From NCBI GenBank assembly GCA_004292515.1, contig RDXB01000028.1, positions 1-64,000 on the forward strand: 64,000 nucleotides of DNA, written 5' to 3'. The DNA comes from Oscillatoriales cyanobacterium (GTDB lineage: Bacteria > Cyanobacteriota > Cyanobacteriia > CACIAM-69d). Under the pieces are notes generated by a model. It was not told where the DNA came from. It made no database searches and saw only the letters and a program-made list of their open reading frames with translations. Every line of letters starts with the position of its first letter. The stretch's first letter is position 1. The translations under genes and the position numbers were made by a program. Shown here piece by piece: positions 35,411 to 43,891 of this stretch.

Positions 35411-35548
35411 GGCTGTCGTCATTGCCAGTAGGGATGCTGAAACGGTTTATTTTCTGTACCCCAATGGTCGTAACAAGGGGCTTAAGCCCCTTGCTCCCCA
35501 CGATCTCCTAACGGTGAAATCAGGATTTCAGGAGAAATGACGACACGC
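35411..35548. repeat. Family A MITE-like repeat, best-preserved copy
   Basis: The ends TGTCGTCATT (35414-35423) and AATGACGACA (35536-35545) form a perfect 10-bp terminal inverted repeat. The centre is GTAACAAGGGGCTTAAGCCCCTTGC with a palindromic AAGGGGCTTAAGCCCCTT. There is no coding capacity. The right end touches the Uma2 start codon. Confidence 0.92.
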
Positions 35549-35549
35549 C

Positions 35550-36212
35550 ATGGTTGATGTCATGAATTCCCGCTATCTTTCTCCCGCCGAATTTCTTGCT
35601 TGGGAAGCACAACAACCATGGCGGCATGAATACCTCAACGGTCGAGTCTATGCCAGGGCTGAAAGCACACTGGATCACAACACGATCGCCGCAAATTTCG
35701 TGATGGCGCTGAAGCTTCACCTACGCGGTAAACCCTGCGGAGTGTTTATCAGCGAAGTGCAGGTGCATGTTTCAGAAAAAGGGCCCTCTTTCTATCCCGA
35801 TGTTGTGGTCAGTTGCGATCCTCGGGATTTGCGATCGCGCCAAGCCATTCAAGATCCCTGCTTGATTGCGGAAGTGTTGTCGCCCGGAACTGCTGAGTTC
35901 GATCGCGACCAAAAGTTTCAGCAATATGCCCGGATGGAATCCCTCAAGGAATATGTGTTGATTAGCAGCGATCGCCCGGCTCTCGATCGCTACTATCGGC
36001 CCGAGGGTGCTGCTCCGAACTGTTGGGAACTGACCCGTTACGGGGCTACTGAGTTTAATCCCAAGGTGACTAATTTCGATGAACAACAACGCTTGCTATC
36101 TGAAATTTCCTTTGCACTCCAAAGCCTGGATTTTGCCAGCACTTTAGCCATAGTCTATGAAGAGGTACGGTTCGATCTCAATCTCCACCATGACTCTTCC
36201 GAGCCAGGTTGA
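35550..36212 (+). CDS. Uma2-family (DUF820) putative restriction-like endonuclease
   Basis: 220 residues. Pattern: LSPAEFLAWEAQQPWRHEYLNGRVYARAES (substrate-strand Glu), SEVQVHV, YPDVVVSCDP and LIAEVLSPGTAEFDRDQKFQQYARMESLKEYVLI, which carries the PD-(D/E)xK-like Asp and Glu-x-Leu. Many paralogues occur in cyanobacterial genomes with unknown role. The start ATG is 4 bp after the right end of a family A element, so its native upstream signals have been replaced. A second ATG lies 12 bp downstream. Confidence 0.85.
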   Translation: MVDVMNSRYLSPAEFLAWEAQQPWRHEYLNGRVYARAESTLDHNTIAANFVMALKLHLRGKPCGVFISEVQVHVSEKGPSFYPDVVVSCDPRDLRSRQAIQDPCLIAEVLSPGTAEFDRDQKFQQYARMESLKEYVLISSDRPALDRYYRPEGAAPNCWELTRYGATEFNPKVTNFDEQQRLLSEISFALQSLDFASTLAIVYEEVRFDLNLHHDSSEPG

Positions 36213-36373
36213 TCATCCGATCAATTTCCGATCAATTCAGGATTTTAAAATACAGCCCTTACCTCAAAGGACAAGAGGTGGCTACGAGCGATGAGCATCA
36301 TAACCTCCAAGCTCACCTCCAAGCTCAATGGTCTAGATTTGCCCGTGGAAAAACGATCAGACATGAACAGCCA

Positions 36374-37090
36374 TTAAAGCGACTGACTATCAGTTGTTCG
36401 CTCAACGATTTGAGTTTGCAAATTAACCTCAGCAACCTTGAGCCGTTTATTCATTGAATACAAAACGGCAACCCGTTGATTATTGACCTGGGAGACACCA
36501 TGAAACCGGTCAACCTGCGGAATCAGCACCTTAAACCGGCGGCCCGTGGGATCGGAAATCGCCAAACTCGGGCGATCGGCTTCATTGAGGCGTTGATCTT
36601 GGTTGGTATCGGCTTCAATCACCCTGTAGAGGAAGGCCACAGGGGGGCGAACTAGCTCAGGAGTTGGGCTGTTCGTTCCGGGGGTCGCCGCATTTAACTC
36701 GGTCACTGCAAGAATCAGCGCCGTGTTGCGAGCTTTTAGCCAATAGGTCTGATTATTGAGCGGGTCAAAAAAGAGATAGTTCTCAATCGAATTTGCCGAT
36801 TTATCGTAGGAGCGACCGACAGAATCTTGGCTGTAGGTCTGCTGGCGGTAAAGGGGAGCGCGCAGCAAGTTTGAACCAGCAATGCGCTCAAAGTCCCCTA
36901 GCTCAGTCTGGGATTTAATATCAGCAGAACTGCCCAGATTGACCACATTTTCAACGCGCCTTGTTTGCCAAAGTGATTGCAAAATAGCCAGAAAAGAAAC
37001 GGCCATCACGCTACTGGCTAGTAAACCGCCCAGCAAAATGATGACCGCATTCACACGCCAAATTTGGGTAAAGATTCGACGGATTTTCAT
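36374..37090 (-). CDS. Membrane-anchored protein of unknown function
   Basis: 238 residues from the ATG at 37090; the frame extends upstream into panD. One N-terminal membrane segment (VNAVIILLGGLLASSVMAVSFL, about residues 14-35), then an extracytoplasmic domain. It includes an EF-hand-like acidic loop, DTNQDQRLNEAD, which might bind calcium. Start and panD stop are only 10 bp apart, so the two are probably co-transcribed. The family was not recognised. Confidence 0.7.
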   Translation of the reverse strand: MKIRRIFTQIWRVNAVIILLGGLLASSVMAVSFLAILQSLWQTRRVENVVNLGSSADIKSQTELGDFERIAGSNLLRAPLYRQQTYSQDSVGRSYDKSANSIENYLFFDPLNNQTYWLKARNTALILAVTELNAATPGTNSPTPELVRPPVAFLYRVIEADTNQDQRLNEADRPSLAISDPTGRRFKVLIPQVDRFHGVSQVNNQRVAVLYSMNKRLKVAEVNLQTQIVERTTDSQSL

Positions 37091-37100
37091 CGACGGGATT

Positions 37101-37484
37101 TCACCTGATGACTGGATAGTGAACGGTTTCTCCCCCGCGAATGGGGTACTGCATTTGGTCGCAGATCCCATTATGTTCATCGCAAAAGACTACGGCCGCC
37201 GTAAAGGGACGATCGCTCAACTGATAGGCGATCGCTAAACATTTGTCGCCCACTTCCCCTAGCCGCGCCGAGCCACCATTCAACGTAAATTCACCGGGGC
37301 CAGCGGGGATGGCGTAGGTAATCCAGCGTTCGCCATTGCGGAGATTAACGATGTGGATTTGTTCATAGGCTTCGATGCCCGCCTGTTCCATCAGCGCTGC
37401 GTCAATGCCCACACTGCCGTTGTAGTCCACACTTTTGTCGGTGACACGCAGGCCGTGAATTTTTCCAGAAACAAAGGTTTTCAT
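37101..37484 (-). CDS. panD: Aspartate 1-decarboxylase
   Basis: 127 residues, typical of the cyanobacterial form. It makes beta-alanine for pantothenate. The self-cleavage site Gly-Ser lies in DYNGSVGID, where Ser becomes the pyruvoyl group. The following EQIHIVNLRNGERWITYAI and LNGGSARLGEVGDKCLAIAY match the double-psi barrel of PanD. The ORF is complete. dusB ends 36 bp upstream on the same strand. Confidence 0.92.
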   Translation of the reverse strand: MKTFVSGKIHGLRVTDKSVDYNGSVGIDAALMEQAGIEAYEQIHIVNLRNGERWITYAIPAGPGEFTLNGGSARLGEVGDKCLAIAYQLSDRPFTAAVVFCDEHNGICDQMQYPIRGGETVHYPVIR

Positions 37485-37519
37485 CGCAGCAGCGGAAAAA
37501 AGGATTGCCGATGATTATT

Positions 37520-38602
37520 TCAGAGCGCGGCAACGAATGTTGGTTCGGCGATCGCGGTTTCTGAGGTGGCGATCGGGCCAAATTCGGCTTCGTAATGCTC
37601 AATTTGGGCGATCGCGCGATCGATCAGGGCCACCCCGTCAGCGGCCGTCTCGATTTGGCACAGTTGCCCGCGCAATTCTGCCGCCCCGTAGAAGCCCTTG
37701 GCATACCAGGTCATGTGCTTGCGGGCTTGGCGCACTCCCCGCTCGCCCTTATAGGCCGCCAATCTGGTTAGGTGTTCTTGGGCGCAACGCAGCCGCTCGA
37801 TCGCGCTCGGTTGGGATCGCAGCTCGCCCGTTTTCAAGAAATGGTCAATTTCTCCCACCAAAAACGGGTAGCCCATCGTCCCCCGCGAACACATCACCCC
37901 ATCCGCGCCCGTTTCCTCCAGGCAACGCACGGCCGCTTCCACCGAGAAAATATCGCCATTGCCAATCACCGGCACGGACACCGCTGCTTTAACGCGCGTG
38001 ATCCAACCCCATTTGGCCGGGCCGTTGTAGCCCTGGGCGCGGGTGCGGCCGTGGATGGTCAGCATGGCCGCGCCGGCTGCCTCCATCCGCTGGGCAAATT
38101 CCACAATGTTGATTTCGCTTTCGTTCCAGCCAATCCGCGATTTGACGGTTACGGGCACATCCACTGCCGCCACCACGGCCCGGACGATCGCCTCGGCGGT
38201 TTCGGGGTCGCGCAACAGGGACGAACCGCCGCCATTTTTGGTGATCTTGTTCACCGGGCAGCCCATGTTGATATCCACGGTGTCGGCCCCCTCTTGCACG
38301 GCCATTTGGGCTGCTTCGGCCAAGAACTGCGGCCGGCAATCAAAAAGCTGAATGCTGATCGGGCGCTCCTCGGCGGACACCTCCATGATTTGGGGCAGCT
38401 CGCGGGCATAGTGCAACCCGGTGGCGTTCACCATTTCGGTATACATCATCGAGCTGGGGGCATAACGCCGCACCAACTGCCGGAACACCAGATCGGTCAC
38501 ACCCGACAGGGGCGCTTGCAATACGCGGCTGTGGAGGGTGACTGACCCCACTTGCAGCGGTTGGGCTAGGCGGGCTTTCAGTTCGGGCGAGAGGGTCAAC
38601 AT
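37520..38602 (-). CDS. dus: tRNA-dihydrouridine synthase (Dus)
   Basis: 360 residues from the ATG at 38602 (MLTLSPELK); an upstream frame to 38704 looks non-coding. It is a TIM-barrel flavoprotein that reduces uridine in tRNA D-loops. Signature QAPLSGVTDLVFRQLVRRYAPSSMMYTEM at the N-terminus, catalytic Cys in NMGCPVNKITKNGGGSSLL, FMN-binding HGRTRAQGYNGPAKW and VIGNGDIFS. The DusB-like subfamily seems most likely, but the subtype is not certain. Confidence 0.92.
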   Translation of the reverse strand: MLTLSPELKARLAQPLQVGSVTLHSRVLQAPLSGVTDLVFRQLVRRYAPSSMMYTEMVNATGLHYARELPQIMEVSAEERPISIQLFDCRPQFLAEAAQMAVQEGADTVDINMGCPVNKITKNGGGSSLLRDPETAEAIVRAVVAAVDVPVTVKSRIGWNESEINIVEFAQRMEAAGAAMLTIHGRTRAQGYNGPAKWGWITRVKAAVSVPVIGNGDIFSVEAAVRCLEETGADGVMCSRGTMGYPFLVGEIDHFLKTGELRSQPSAIERLRCAQEHLTRLAAYKGERGVRQARKHMTWYAKGFYGAAELRGQLCQIETAADGVALIDRAIAQIEHYEAEFGPIATSETAIAEPTFVAAL

Positions 38603-38741
38603 GGGCGATCGGGCTGGGGCGGTGAGGTGAGGTGAGGTTTTGGGGCTAGTGGTGGGATGGGAGGTGATCTGAGGGCCGGGGGCGTAGCGGGTGCGATCGC
38701 CCATTGGCCTGGGTAATGAATTGACTGACCCGGTTGGATTT

Positions 38742-39236
38742 TTAGGATTTGAATTTAATCAAATTTTGGGCGATCGCGGCGGCCAAACAACCAAACAAAA
38801 CCCAAGTGGCCAGGATGATTAAAATCGTCCCTTTGGGCTGGATTTTTTGGAGCCGAAGGGCCTTGGCGCGATCGCGACAATCCTGCATCACATCCAGCGG
38901 CACCAAGCGTAGGGCAATCCACAGACCAACCGGAATCACCAAGGCATCGTCAAGCAATCCCAGAATAGGGATGAAGTCGGGGATCAGATCAATCGGGCTG
39001 AGGGCATAGGCCAGCACCAGCGAGATCCAGAGCTTGGCATACCAGGGCGTGCGGCGATCGCTGGCGGCCAAGTAGAGAGCGTGGGTTTCTGCCTTCAGTG
39101 CCCGGAGGGTTGCGCCACAACGCTGTCGCCAATCCGTTGGGAATCGATTCAAAACAGGCCGGGCAGCAGGCCCGATCGAGAAGAGGACTCTGATCTGATA
39201 TTCAATCACTGGCGATGGCGCTATCGCAATTGCCAC
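38742..39236 (-). CDS. YkvA-family (DUF1232) membrane protein
   Basis: 164 residues. The DUF1232 core is TPWYAKLWISLVLAYALSPIDLIPDFIPILGLLDDALVIPVGLWIALRL, with the SPIDLIPDFIP motif that defines the family. A second hydrophobic segment at the C-terminus (ILIILATWVLFGCLAAAIA) suggests a membrane protein. Its function is unknown. The N-terminal 30 residues may be longer than in homologues, so the start is uncertain. Confidence 0.85.
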   Translation of the reverse strand: MAIAIAPSPVIEYQIRVLFSIGPAARPVLNRFPTDWRQRCGATLRALKAETHALYLAASDRRTPWYAKLWISLVLAYALSPIDLIPDFIPILGLLDDALVIPVGLWIALRLVPLDVMQDCRDRAKALRLQKIQPKGTILIILATWVLFGCLAAAIAQNLIKFKS

Positions 39237-39364
39237 CGTCTGGGTTCTGGACAGATGCCAACCAGCGGTCGAGGATTGCGACCACTGCGGTGTCGGCCCG
39301 GGTCATGGCAACCGACCCTCATTACCAGTCCCCATAGCCAATCCTCATCAAAGCTAGATTAAGG

Positions 39365-40081
39365 CTAGCGTCGGGCGGGTTGGGGTGAGCCGGTGGCTGG
39401 CGGATCGAGCAGCCCATGGGGCACGGAGGCCGATCGCTCGAATAGCAGAATTCGTGACTTGCCATCCCCAAATTCCCCGTAAACCCGCACCACATAGGAA
39501 CCCGGCGGCAGCGGGCCGATCGTCCCGGCCACCTGGAAGTCGCACAAGCAGCGGCAGCGCTCCCCCATGTCCCGCTCCACGATCGAGATCACGGGTGGAT
39601 AGACCGATCGATCAATTGATCGATCCAACACAAAGGAGGCACAACAGGTAAAGGTCAGGTCGTGGGAAAAGGTCAGTCGGTCATTCTCAAACCCGATCGC
39701 CACATTACGGACGGGATCACGGCCCAGAAAGGCTAGGTCGCTGGTGGGCCAGTTGTTGGCAGAGGTTATTTTGGCGCAAGGGGGGGCGATCGCGCCATTC
39801 TGGGCCATCACCCGCTCCGGTGGCAGCGACACATCTTCACAACCCGACACGGAGTAAACCAGTTGTGGATCAGGAGCAGGCAAGACCCGGGGCGGTGAAT
39901 TGCGGGGCGGCAAAGCGATCGCCACTCCCGCCCCCAGAAGCAACACGGCTAATCCACCCCCGATCGCTACCCATGGCTGGCAAGCTATGCCCCACATAGC
40001 AGACGAGGAGGGAGCAATGGGGTGGAGTTGGCTCCCAGTGCGGTGGTGAATGAAGCGCCGAAATGGCTCAAAGGGTCGCAT
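39365..40081 (-). CDS. Cys-rich membrane-anchored protein of unknown function
   Basis: 238 residues from the ATG at 40081; an in-frame start at 40114 also exists. One N-terminal membrane segment (VAIGGGLAVLLLGAGVAIAL) is followed by an extracytoplasmic region. It has Cys clusters (SGCEDVS, PPCAKI, TCCASF, CRCLCDF) and a C-terminal beta-rich part (GTIGPLPPGSYVVRVYGEFGDGKSRILLFERS). No family was recognised. Confidence 0.65.
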   Translation of the reverse strand: MRPFEPFRRFIHHRTGSQLHPIAPSSSAMWGIACQPWVAIGGGLAVLLLGAGVAIALPPRNSPPRVLPAPDPQLVYSVSGCEDVSLPPERVMAQNGAIAPPCAKITSANNWPTSDLAFLGRDPVRNVAIGFENDRLTFSHDLTFTCCASFVLDRSIDRSVYPPVISIVERDMGERCRCLCDFQVAGTIGPLPPGSYVVRVYGEFGDGKSRILLFERSASVPHGLLDPPATGSPQPARR

Positions 40082-40552
40082 GGCAGGAAACCATCCGCAT
40101 CGATCTAGTGACAAGTGACAATTGTTGACAGTGATTACAGGACTGAAGTGCCTGGTCGATTGGCGGGTGGCGATCGCCCTGAATCATGGATGGGTCATGG
40201 ATGGATGATTGATGGATCAATGTTGCACCCCGGTAGCGATCGCAGCCGAACTAAACGCTCAATTGCCAAGAACCCACTAGCGCGACACCCCGATCGGCCG
40301 AACCACCACCATCATAGGCAGCCCCATTGACCGGCTAAATGGTGGCGATCGGTGGGGGCGACCGGCCCGCCACGATCAGCCTGTGATCAGTCGTTGATTG
40401 TTAACGATTGTTAATAACCAAGTAAGTACTTGACACATTCGGGTGAGTTCGGTAACTTAGATATCGCGCAAGAGACGAGCGGCGGGCGCAAAGCAAGCCA
40501 AACGCAAACAGCGCAAGCCGTTCAAGGCATGGAGCGATTGCTCAAACCACAT
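40082..40552. other. Region upstream of tRNA-Glu
   Basis: 0.47 kb. A probable promoter lies at 40430-40458, with a palindrome overlapping its -35. The rest contains duplicated ATGGATGG... words and HIP1-like sites, but no genes. Confidence 0.5.
40430..40458 (+). promoter_or_regulatory. Likely sigma-70 promoter for tRNA-Glu
   Basis: TTGACA at 40430-40435, a 17-bp spacer and TAACTT at 40453-40458. The -35 is perfect and the -10 weak. The palindrome CAAGTAAGTACTTG (40419-40432) overlaps the -35 and may be an operator. The tRNA starts about 90 bp further on, implying a 5' leader. Confidence 0.5.
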
Positions 40553-40625
40553 GCCCCCATCGTCTAGAGGCCTAGGACACCTCCCTTTCACGGAGGCGAC
40601 GGGGATTCGAATTCCCCTGGGGGTA
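40553..40625 (+). tRNA. tRNA-Glu (anticodon TTC)
   Basis: 73 nt. Acceptor GCCCCCA pairs with TGGGGGT, the anticodon stem-loop CTCCCTTTCACGGAG carries TTC, and the T-arm GGGGATTCGAATTCCCC is canonical. CCA is not encoded. This tRNA also supplies glutamyl-tRNA for chlorophyll and haem synthesis. Confidence 0.97.
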
Positions 40626-40638
40626 CTACAAACCGCAG

Positions 40639-40675
40639 GAAGCCGGCTGGAGTTCCAGCCGGCTTCTTGTTTTTC
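40639..40675 (+). terminator. Intrinsic terminator after tRNA-Glu
   Basis: GAAGCCGGCTGGA (40639-40651) pairs with TCCAGCCGGCTTC (40654-40666) and is followed by TTGTTTTT. A very strong stem. Confidence 0.95.
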
Positions 40676-40690
40676 TGGAGTTGATAGCTC

Positions 40691-40754
40691 CTGGAATAAC
40701 CTGGGCCATTGACTGGAATAACCTGGGCTATTGACTGGAATAAATTGGGCTATC
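40691..40754. repeat. Tandem repeat, 3 x 22 bp
   Basis: CTGGAATAACCTGGGCCATTGA occurs twice, the second with one change (CTATTGA). A third, shortened and more diverged copy follows. Confidence 0.9.
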
Positions 40755-40770
40755 GGTAAAGATGTCTGAA

Positions 40771-40877
40771 AAGTATCCGGTAGTGCCTGTGAGGTGATGT
40801 TTTTTGGAGAAAGACTGCTTACACTGCAAGGCTTTCACCTGCTCATCATTACTGGATTACGGCACTACCAAGTATCC
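40771..40877. mobile_element. 91-bp MITE with intact target-site duplication
   Basis: An element at 40779-40869 begins GGTAGTGCC and ends GGCACTACC, a perfect 9-bp terminal inverted repeat. It is flanked by the 8-bp direct repeat AAGTATCC at 40771-40778 and 40870-40877. There is no coding capacity. The 8-bp duplication is typical of several DDE transposase families; which one mobilises it is unknown. Confidence 0.85.
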
Positions 40878-41324
40878 TTTAGCCCGAACCAAACACCAGT
40901 CGATTTCCCTCACCCCAACCCCTCTTCCGGCTTGGGAAAGGGGCTAATCTGGTTCCCCTTCCCCTCCAAGATAGGCAAAGGGGCCGGGGGATGAGGGCAA
41001 CCCGGATCGAACCGCAATCCAAGGGGTTTGGGCAGTTGACGACAGTCCCTGAGCACTTTGCTGGCCCACGACCCGCGAATGATGGAAGCAAGGGTTGCGG
41101 CCAAATGACGACATTGCCTAGCGTTCCAGTCCCGGCAAGACTTGATTGCTCCAACCCGTAGGCATAGCTTCGGGAGAGCAATCGCCCCCGGAAAATCTAA
41201 ATTTTTTAAAAAATCATCTTAAAGATTCGTAAACTGAATAGACATCATCCGAAGTCTCTGAGTCAATTTCTGAATCAGTTACGCCATCGGATGCGATCGG
41301 TGTCTCGAATTATTGAGGAGTGCC
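40878..41324. other. Repeat-rich leader region of cruF
   Basis: C-rich and G-rich inverted pieces (CCCTCACCCCAACCCCTC ... GGGGCCGGGGGATGAGGG, about 40909-40998) resemble a common cyanobacterial dispersed hairpin. Family A-like ends GTTGACGACAG (about 41035) and AAATGACGACA (about 41104) are also present. The cruF promoter probably lies in the AT-rich part at 41190-41300. Confidence 0.55.
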
Positions 41325-42248
41325 ATGAAGTCACTGCCCCAGCAACCGCTCCTGACCGCTGAGCGTGCTTGCTTGATCGGTCATATCGTTGCCATGGCGT
41401 TTGGTCTGGCCGGGTTGTTGTACGTCTTGCCTCGTCCTGACCTGATCGCTAGCCTGCCGCCCATTGGCATCCAAGTGTTTCAGTGGAGCATGGGTCAGGG
41501 CGGCGTGGGCTACATCATCTTGGGTGCGGCAGCCGTTGCGCTGTATCTCTACCGCACCCTGGGCTTGCAGCGCATGTTGTTGTTTTTTGTACCGTCGGTG
41601 GTCTTGTCTCTGGGCAGTGAACTGCTCGGAACCAGCACGGGTTTTCCCTTTGGCCACTACCACTACCTCTCGGGCTTGGGCTACAAGGTGGCGGGTTTGG
41701 TGCCGTTTACGATTCCGCTGTCTTGGTTTTACATGGGGGCGGTTTGCTACTTGCTGGTGCTAGCAACGCTAGAGCGAGTCAACTTGCCGGGCCTGCTGCG
41801 GCATGGGGGCGCAGTCCTCGGCGGTGCAATCCTGCTGATGGCCTGGGATTTGGTTTTGGATCCGGCCATGAGTCAAACGTCGCTCCCGTTTTGGCAGTTT
41901 GAGGAAATTGGTGAATTCTTTGGGATGCCTTACCGCAACCTGTCGGGCTGGGTGGCGACGGGTGTGGTGTTTATGTCGGTGGCGGCGTTCTTCTGGCGTG
42001 GCCAGCGGCTAAACCTGACGCGATCGCAACTGACGGTTCCGGTCGTGCTGTACCTGGTGAATTTTGCCTTTGGGGCAGCGATTACGGTGGTGTCGCTAGA
42101 CCCGGGCTTCTTGATCCCCACTTTGATGAGTGTGGCGATCGGGGTTGTGCCGGTGTTGGGTCTCTGGGCGATCGCCCCGACCAGCCTAACGAACGATGCG
42201 ACCGAGGCTGCATTGGCGGCTCCCACACTGGAAGTGGCAGCTAAGTAG
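41325..42248 (+). CDS. cruF: Carotenoid 1',2'-hydratase CruF
   Basis: 307 residues from the ATG at 41325, with GAGGAG 4 bp upstream; an in-frame TTG at 41313 is less likely. It is a multi-span membrane protein (seven to eight helices) of the DUF422/CruF family with conserved SELLGTSTGFPFGHYHYLSGLGYKV and WDLVLDPAMSQ. CruF hydrates the psi end of gamma-carotene on the way to myxoxanthophyll. The next gene encodes CruG, the partner glycosyltransferase, as in other cyanobacteria. Confidence 0.92.
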   Translation: MKSLPQQPLLTAERACLIGHIVAMAFGLAGLLYVLPRPDLIASLPPIGIQVFQWSMGQGGVGYIILGAAAVALYLYRTLGLQRMLLFFVPSVVLSLGSELLGTSTGFPFGHYHYLSGLGYKVAGLVPFTIPLSWFYMGAVCYLLVLATLERVNLPGLLRHGGAVLGGAILLMAWDLVLDPAMSQTSLPFWQFEEIGEFFGMPYRNLSGWVATGVVFMSVAAFFWRGQRLNLTRSQLTVPVVLYLVNFAFGAAITVVSLDPGFLIPTLMSVAIGVVPVLGLWAIAPTSLTNDATEAALAAPTLEVAAK

Positions 42249-42559
42249 GCGGGCGATCGCCCATGTGGGAGGTGGGGCCCTTGCCCCCAGTCCCCTGACC
42301 TTTCGACCCCTACCTTTCAGTTGATGATTTCCGAATCGCCCGATTGGCGGCGTTGCTCGCATTGATCATCCATGATCATCCATGACCATCCATCCCCCGG
42401 CTCCGTTGAACGGGCGCGGGGGATCGCCCGTTTTAGGGCGACTCGCAGGCGATTGGCGGGCGACTTGCGGGCGACTTGCGGGCGATCATCATCACGCCTT
42501 TGGGGTCGATAATTCTTGTAACGCTTTGGATATTTGTACTGCGCAGGGGAACAGTCAGC
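42249..42559. other. cruF-cruG spacer
   Basis: About 0.3 kb. It contains direct repeats of GGGCGACT(C/T)GC(A/G)GGCGA (42437-42484) and CATGATCATC-like repeats (42368-42390). The cruG frame is open through part of it, so a longer CruG cannot be fully excluded. Confidence 0.5.
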
Positions 42560-43789
42560 ATGATCAACGGATGGGAAGCGACGGACAACGGATCGGTACT
42601 GTGGGGCGCGATCGCCCTGGGGCTGTTGGTCGTTCAGCTCCCGGCTGTGGCGATTTTGTTTTCGCGACTGCTCCAAGGCCCCGGTCGGGAGCGTCCCCTG
42701 CGGCCGCGCGACACCACCCATGATCAACTCGGCTCCGTCAGCATCCTGGTTCCGACCCTCAACGAGGTTGATCGACTCGGGCCTTGCTTGGATGGGCTGA
42801 GTTTGCAGGGTTATGAAGTGCGGGAAGTGCTGGTGATTGACAGCAACTCCCAGGACGGTACGCCGGAACTGGTCAAGGCTGCTGCCCAAGCCGATCCGCG
42901 CCTGCGCTTGCTACCCGATGATCCGTTGCCTGCCGATTGGGTGGGGCGGCCTTGGGCCCTGCATACGGGCTTTCGCCACAGCAGTGAGCTGAGTCGGTGG
43001 GTGCTGGGCATTGATGCGGATACTCGGCCCAAACCCGGTTTGGTGGCGGCGGCGATCGCAGCGGCCGAGGCGGGGAACTATGACTTGGTTTCCTTTGCGC
43101 CCCGGTTTGTGCTGAACAGTCCAGGGGAACTGGTGTTGCAACCGGCCCTGCTGATGACGCTGGTTTATCGGTTTGGGCCGGCGGGTTCGGCGATCGGGGG
43201 GCCAACCCGGGCGATGGCCAATGGCCAGTGCTTTTTGGTGCGGCGCGATCGGTTGGTGGACTTGGGTGGCTATAGCTGTGCCAAGCGATCGTTTTGTGAT
43301 GATGTGACTCTGGCTCGTTATGCAGCGGCCCAGGGGATGAAGGTTGGCTTTCTCGATGGCGGCGACCTGATTGAGGTGCGGATGTATGAAGGGGCCGCCG
43401 AAACCTGGAAAGAGTGGGGGCGATCGCTCGATCTCAAAGATGCAAGTCCTCGGGCCCAGACGATCGGTGATTGCCTGTTTCTGTTTGCCGTGCAGGGCTT
43501 GCCGTTGCCCTTGTCCCTATTGTTGATTGAGCCGGCCTGTGCCACCGCGTCTTGGTTGTTGACGGCCGTTTGGGGGTTGAATTTAGCCTTGGTGGCCATG
43601 CGATTTGCCCTCAATTGGGCGATCGCCTCGTCCTACAACCTCAGCGGCGCAACGTTCCCATGGCTTTTCTTCCTTTCACCCCTGGCCGATCCCTTGGCCG
43701 CCCTAAGAATTGGGCTATCATCGGTGCAAACGCCGACGCAGTGGCGCGGGCGTAGCTATTCCCCAGCCGTGCCAACCAATGCGGGTTAG
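42560..43789 (+). CDS. cruG: Carotenoid 2'-O-glycosyltransferase CruG
   Basis: 409 residues from the ATG at 42560 (MINGWEATDNG), with AGGGGA about 9 bp upstream; the frame is open back to 42476. One N-terminal membrane helix precedes a GT2-type domain with SILVPTLNEVDRLGPCLDGL, DSNSQDGTPEL, GIDADTRPKPG (DxD) and a C-terminal set of two to three membrane helices. It is paired with cruF in myxol glycoside synthesis. Confidence 0.88.
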   Translation: MINGWEATDNGSVLWGAIALGLLVVQLPAVAILFSRLLQGPGRERPLRPRDTTHDQLGSVSILVPTLNEVDRLGPCLDGLSLQGYEVREVLVIDSNSQDGTPELVKAAAQADPRLRLLPDDPLPADWVGRPWALHTGFRHSSELSRWVLGIDADTRPKPGLVAAAIAAAEAGNYDLVSFAPRFVLNSPGELVLQPALLMTLVYRFGPAGSAIGGPTRAMANGQCFLVRRDRLVDLGGYSCAKRSFCDDVTLARYAAAQGMKVGFLDGGDLIEVRMYEGAAETWKEWGRSLDLKDASPRAQTIGDCLFLFAVQGLPLPLSLLLIEPACATASWLLTAVWGLNLALVAMRFALNWAIASSYNLSGATFPWLFFLSPLADPLAALRIGLSSVQTPTQWRGRSYSPAVPTNAG

Positions 43790-43891
43790 TCACCGGAATT
43801 CGTCATTGCCGGGACTTTAGTTGCAGTCCCAATTTGCTTCCCGGCTAGCCCGGCCGCTGCTTCCGTCCTGTCGTCGCGAGGAGTGCCGCCC

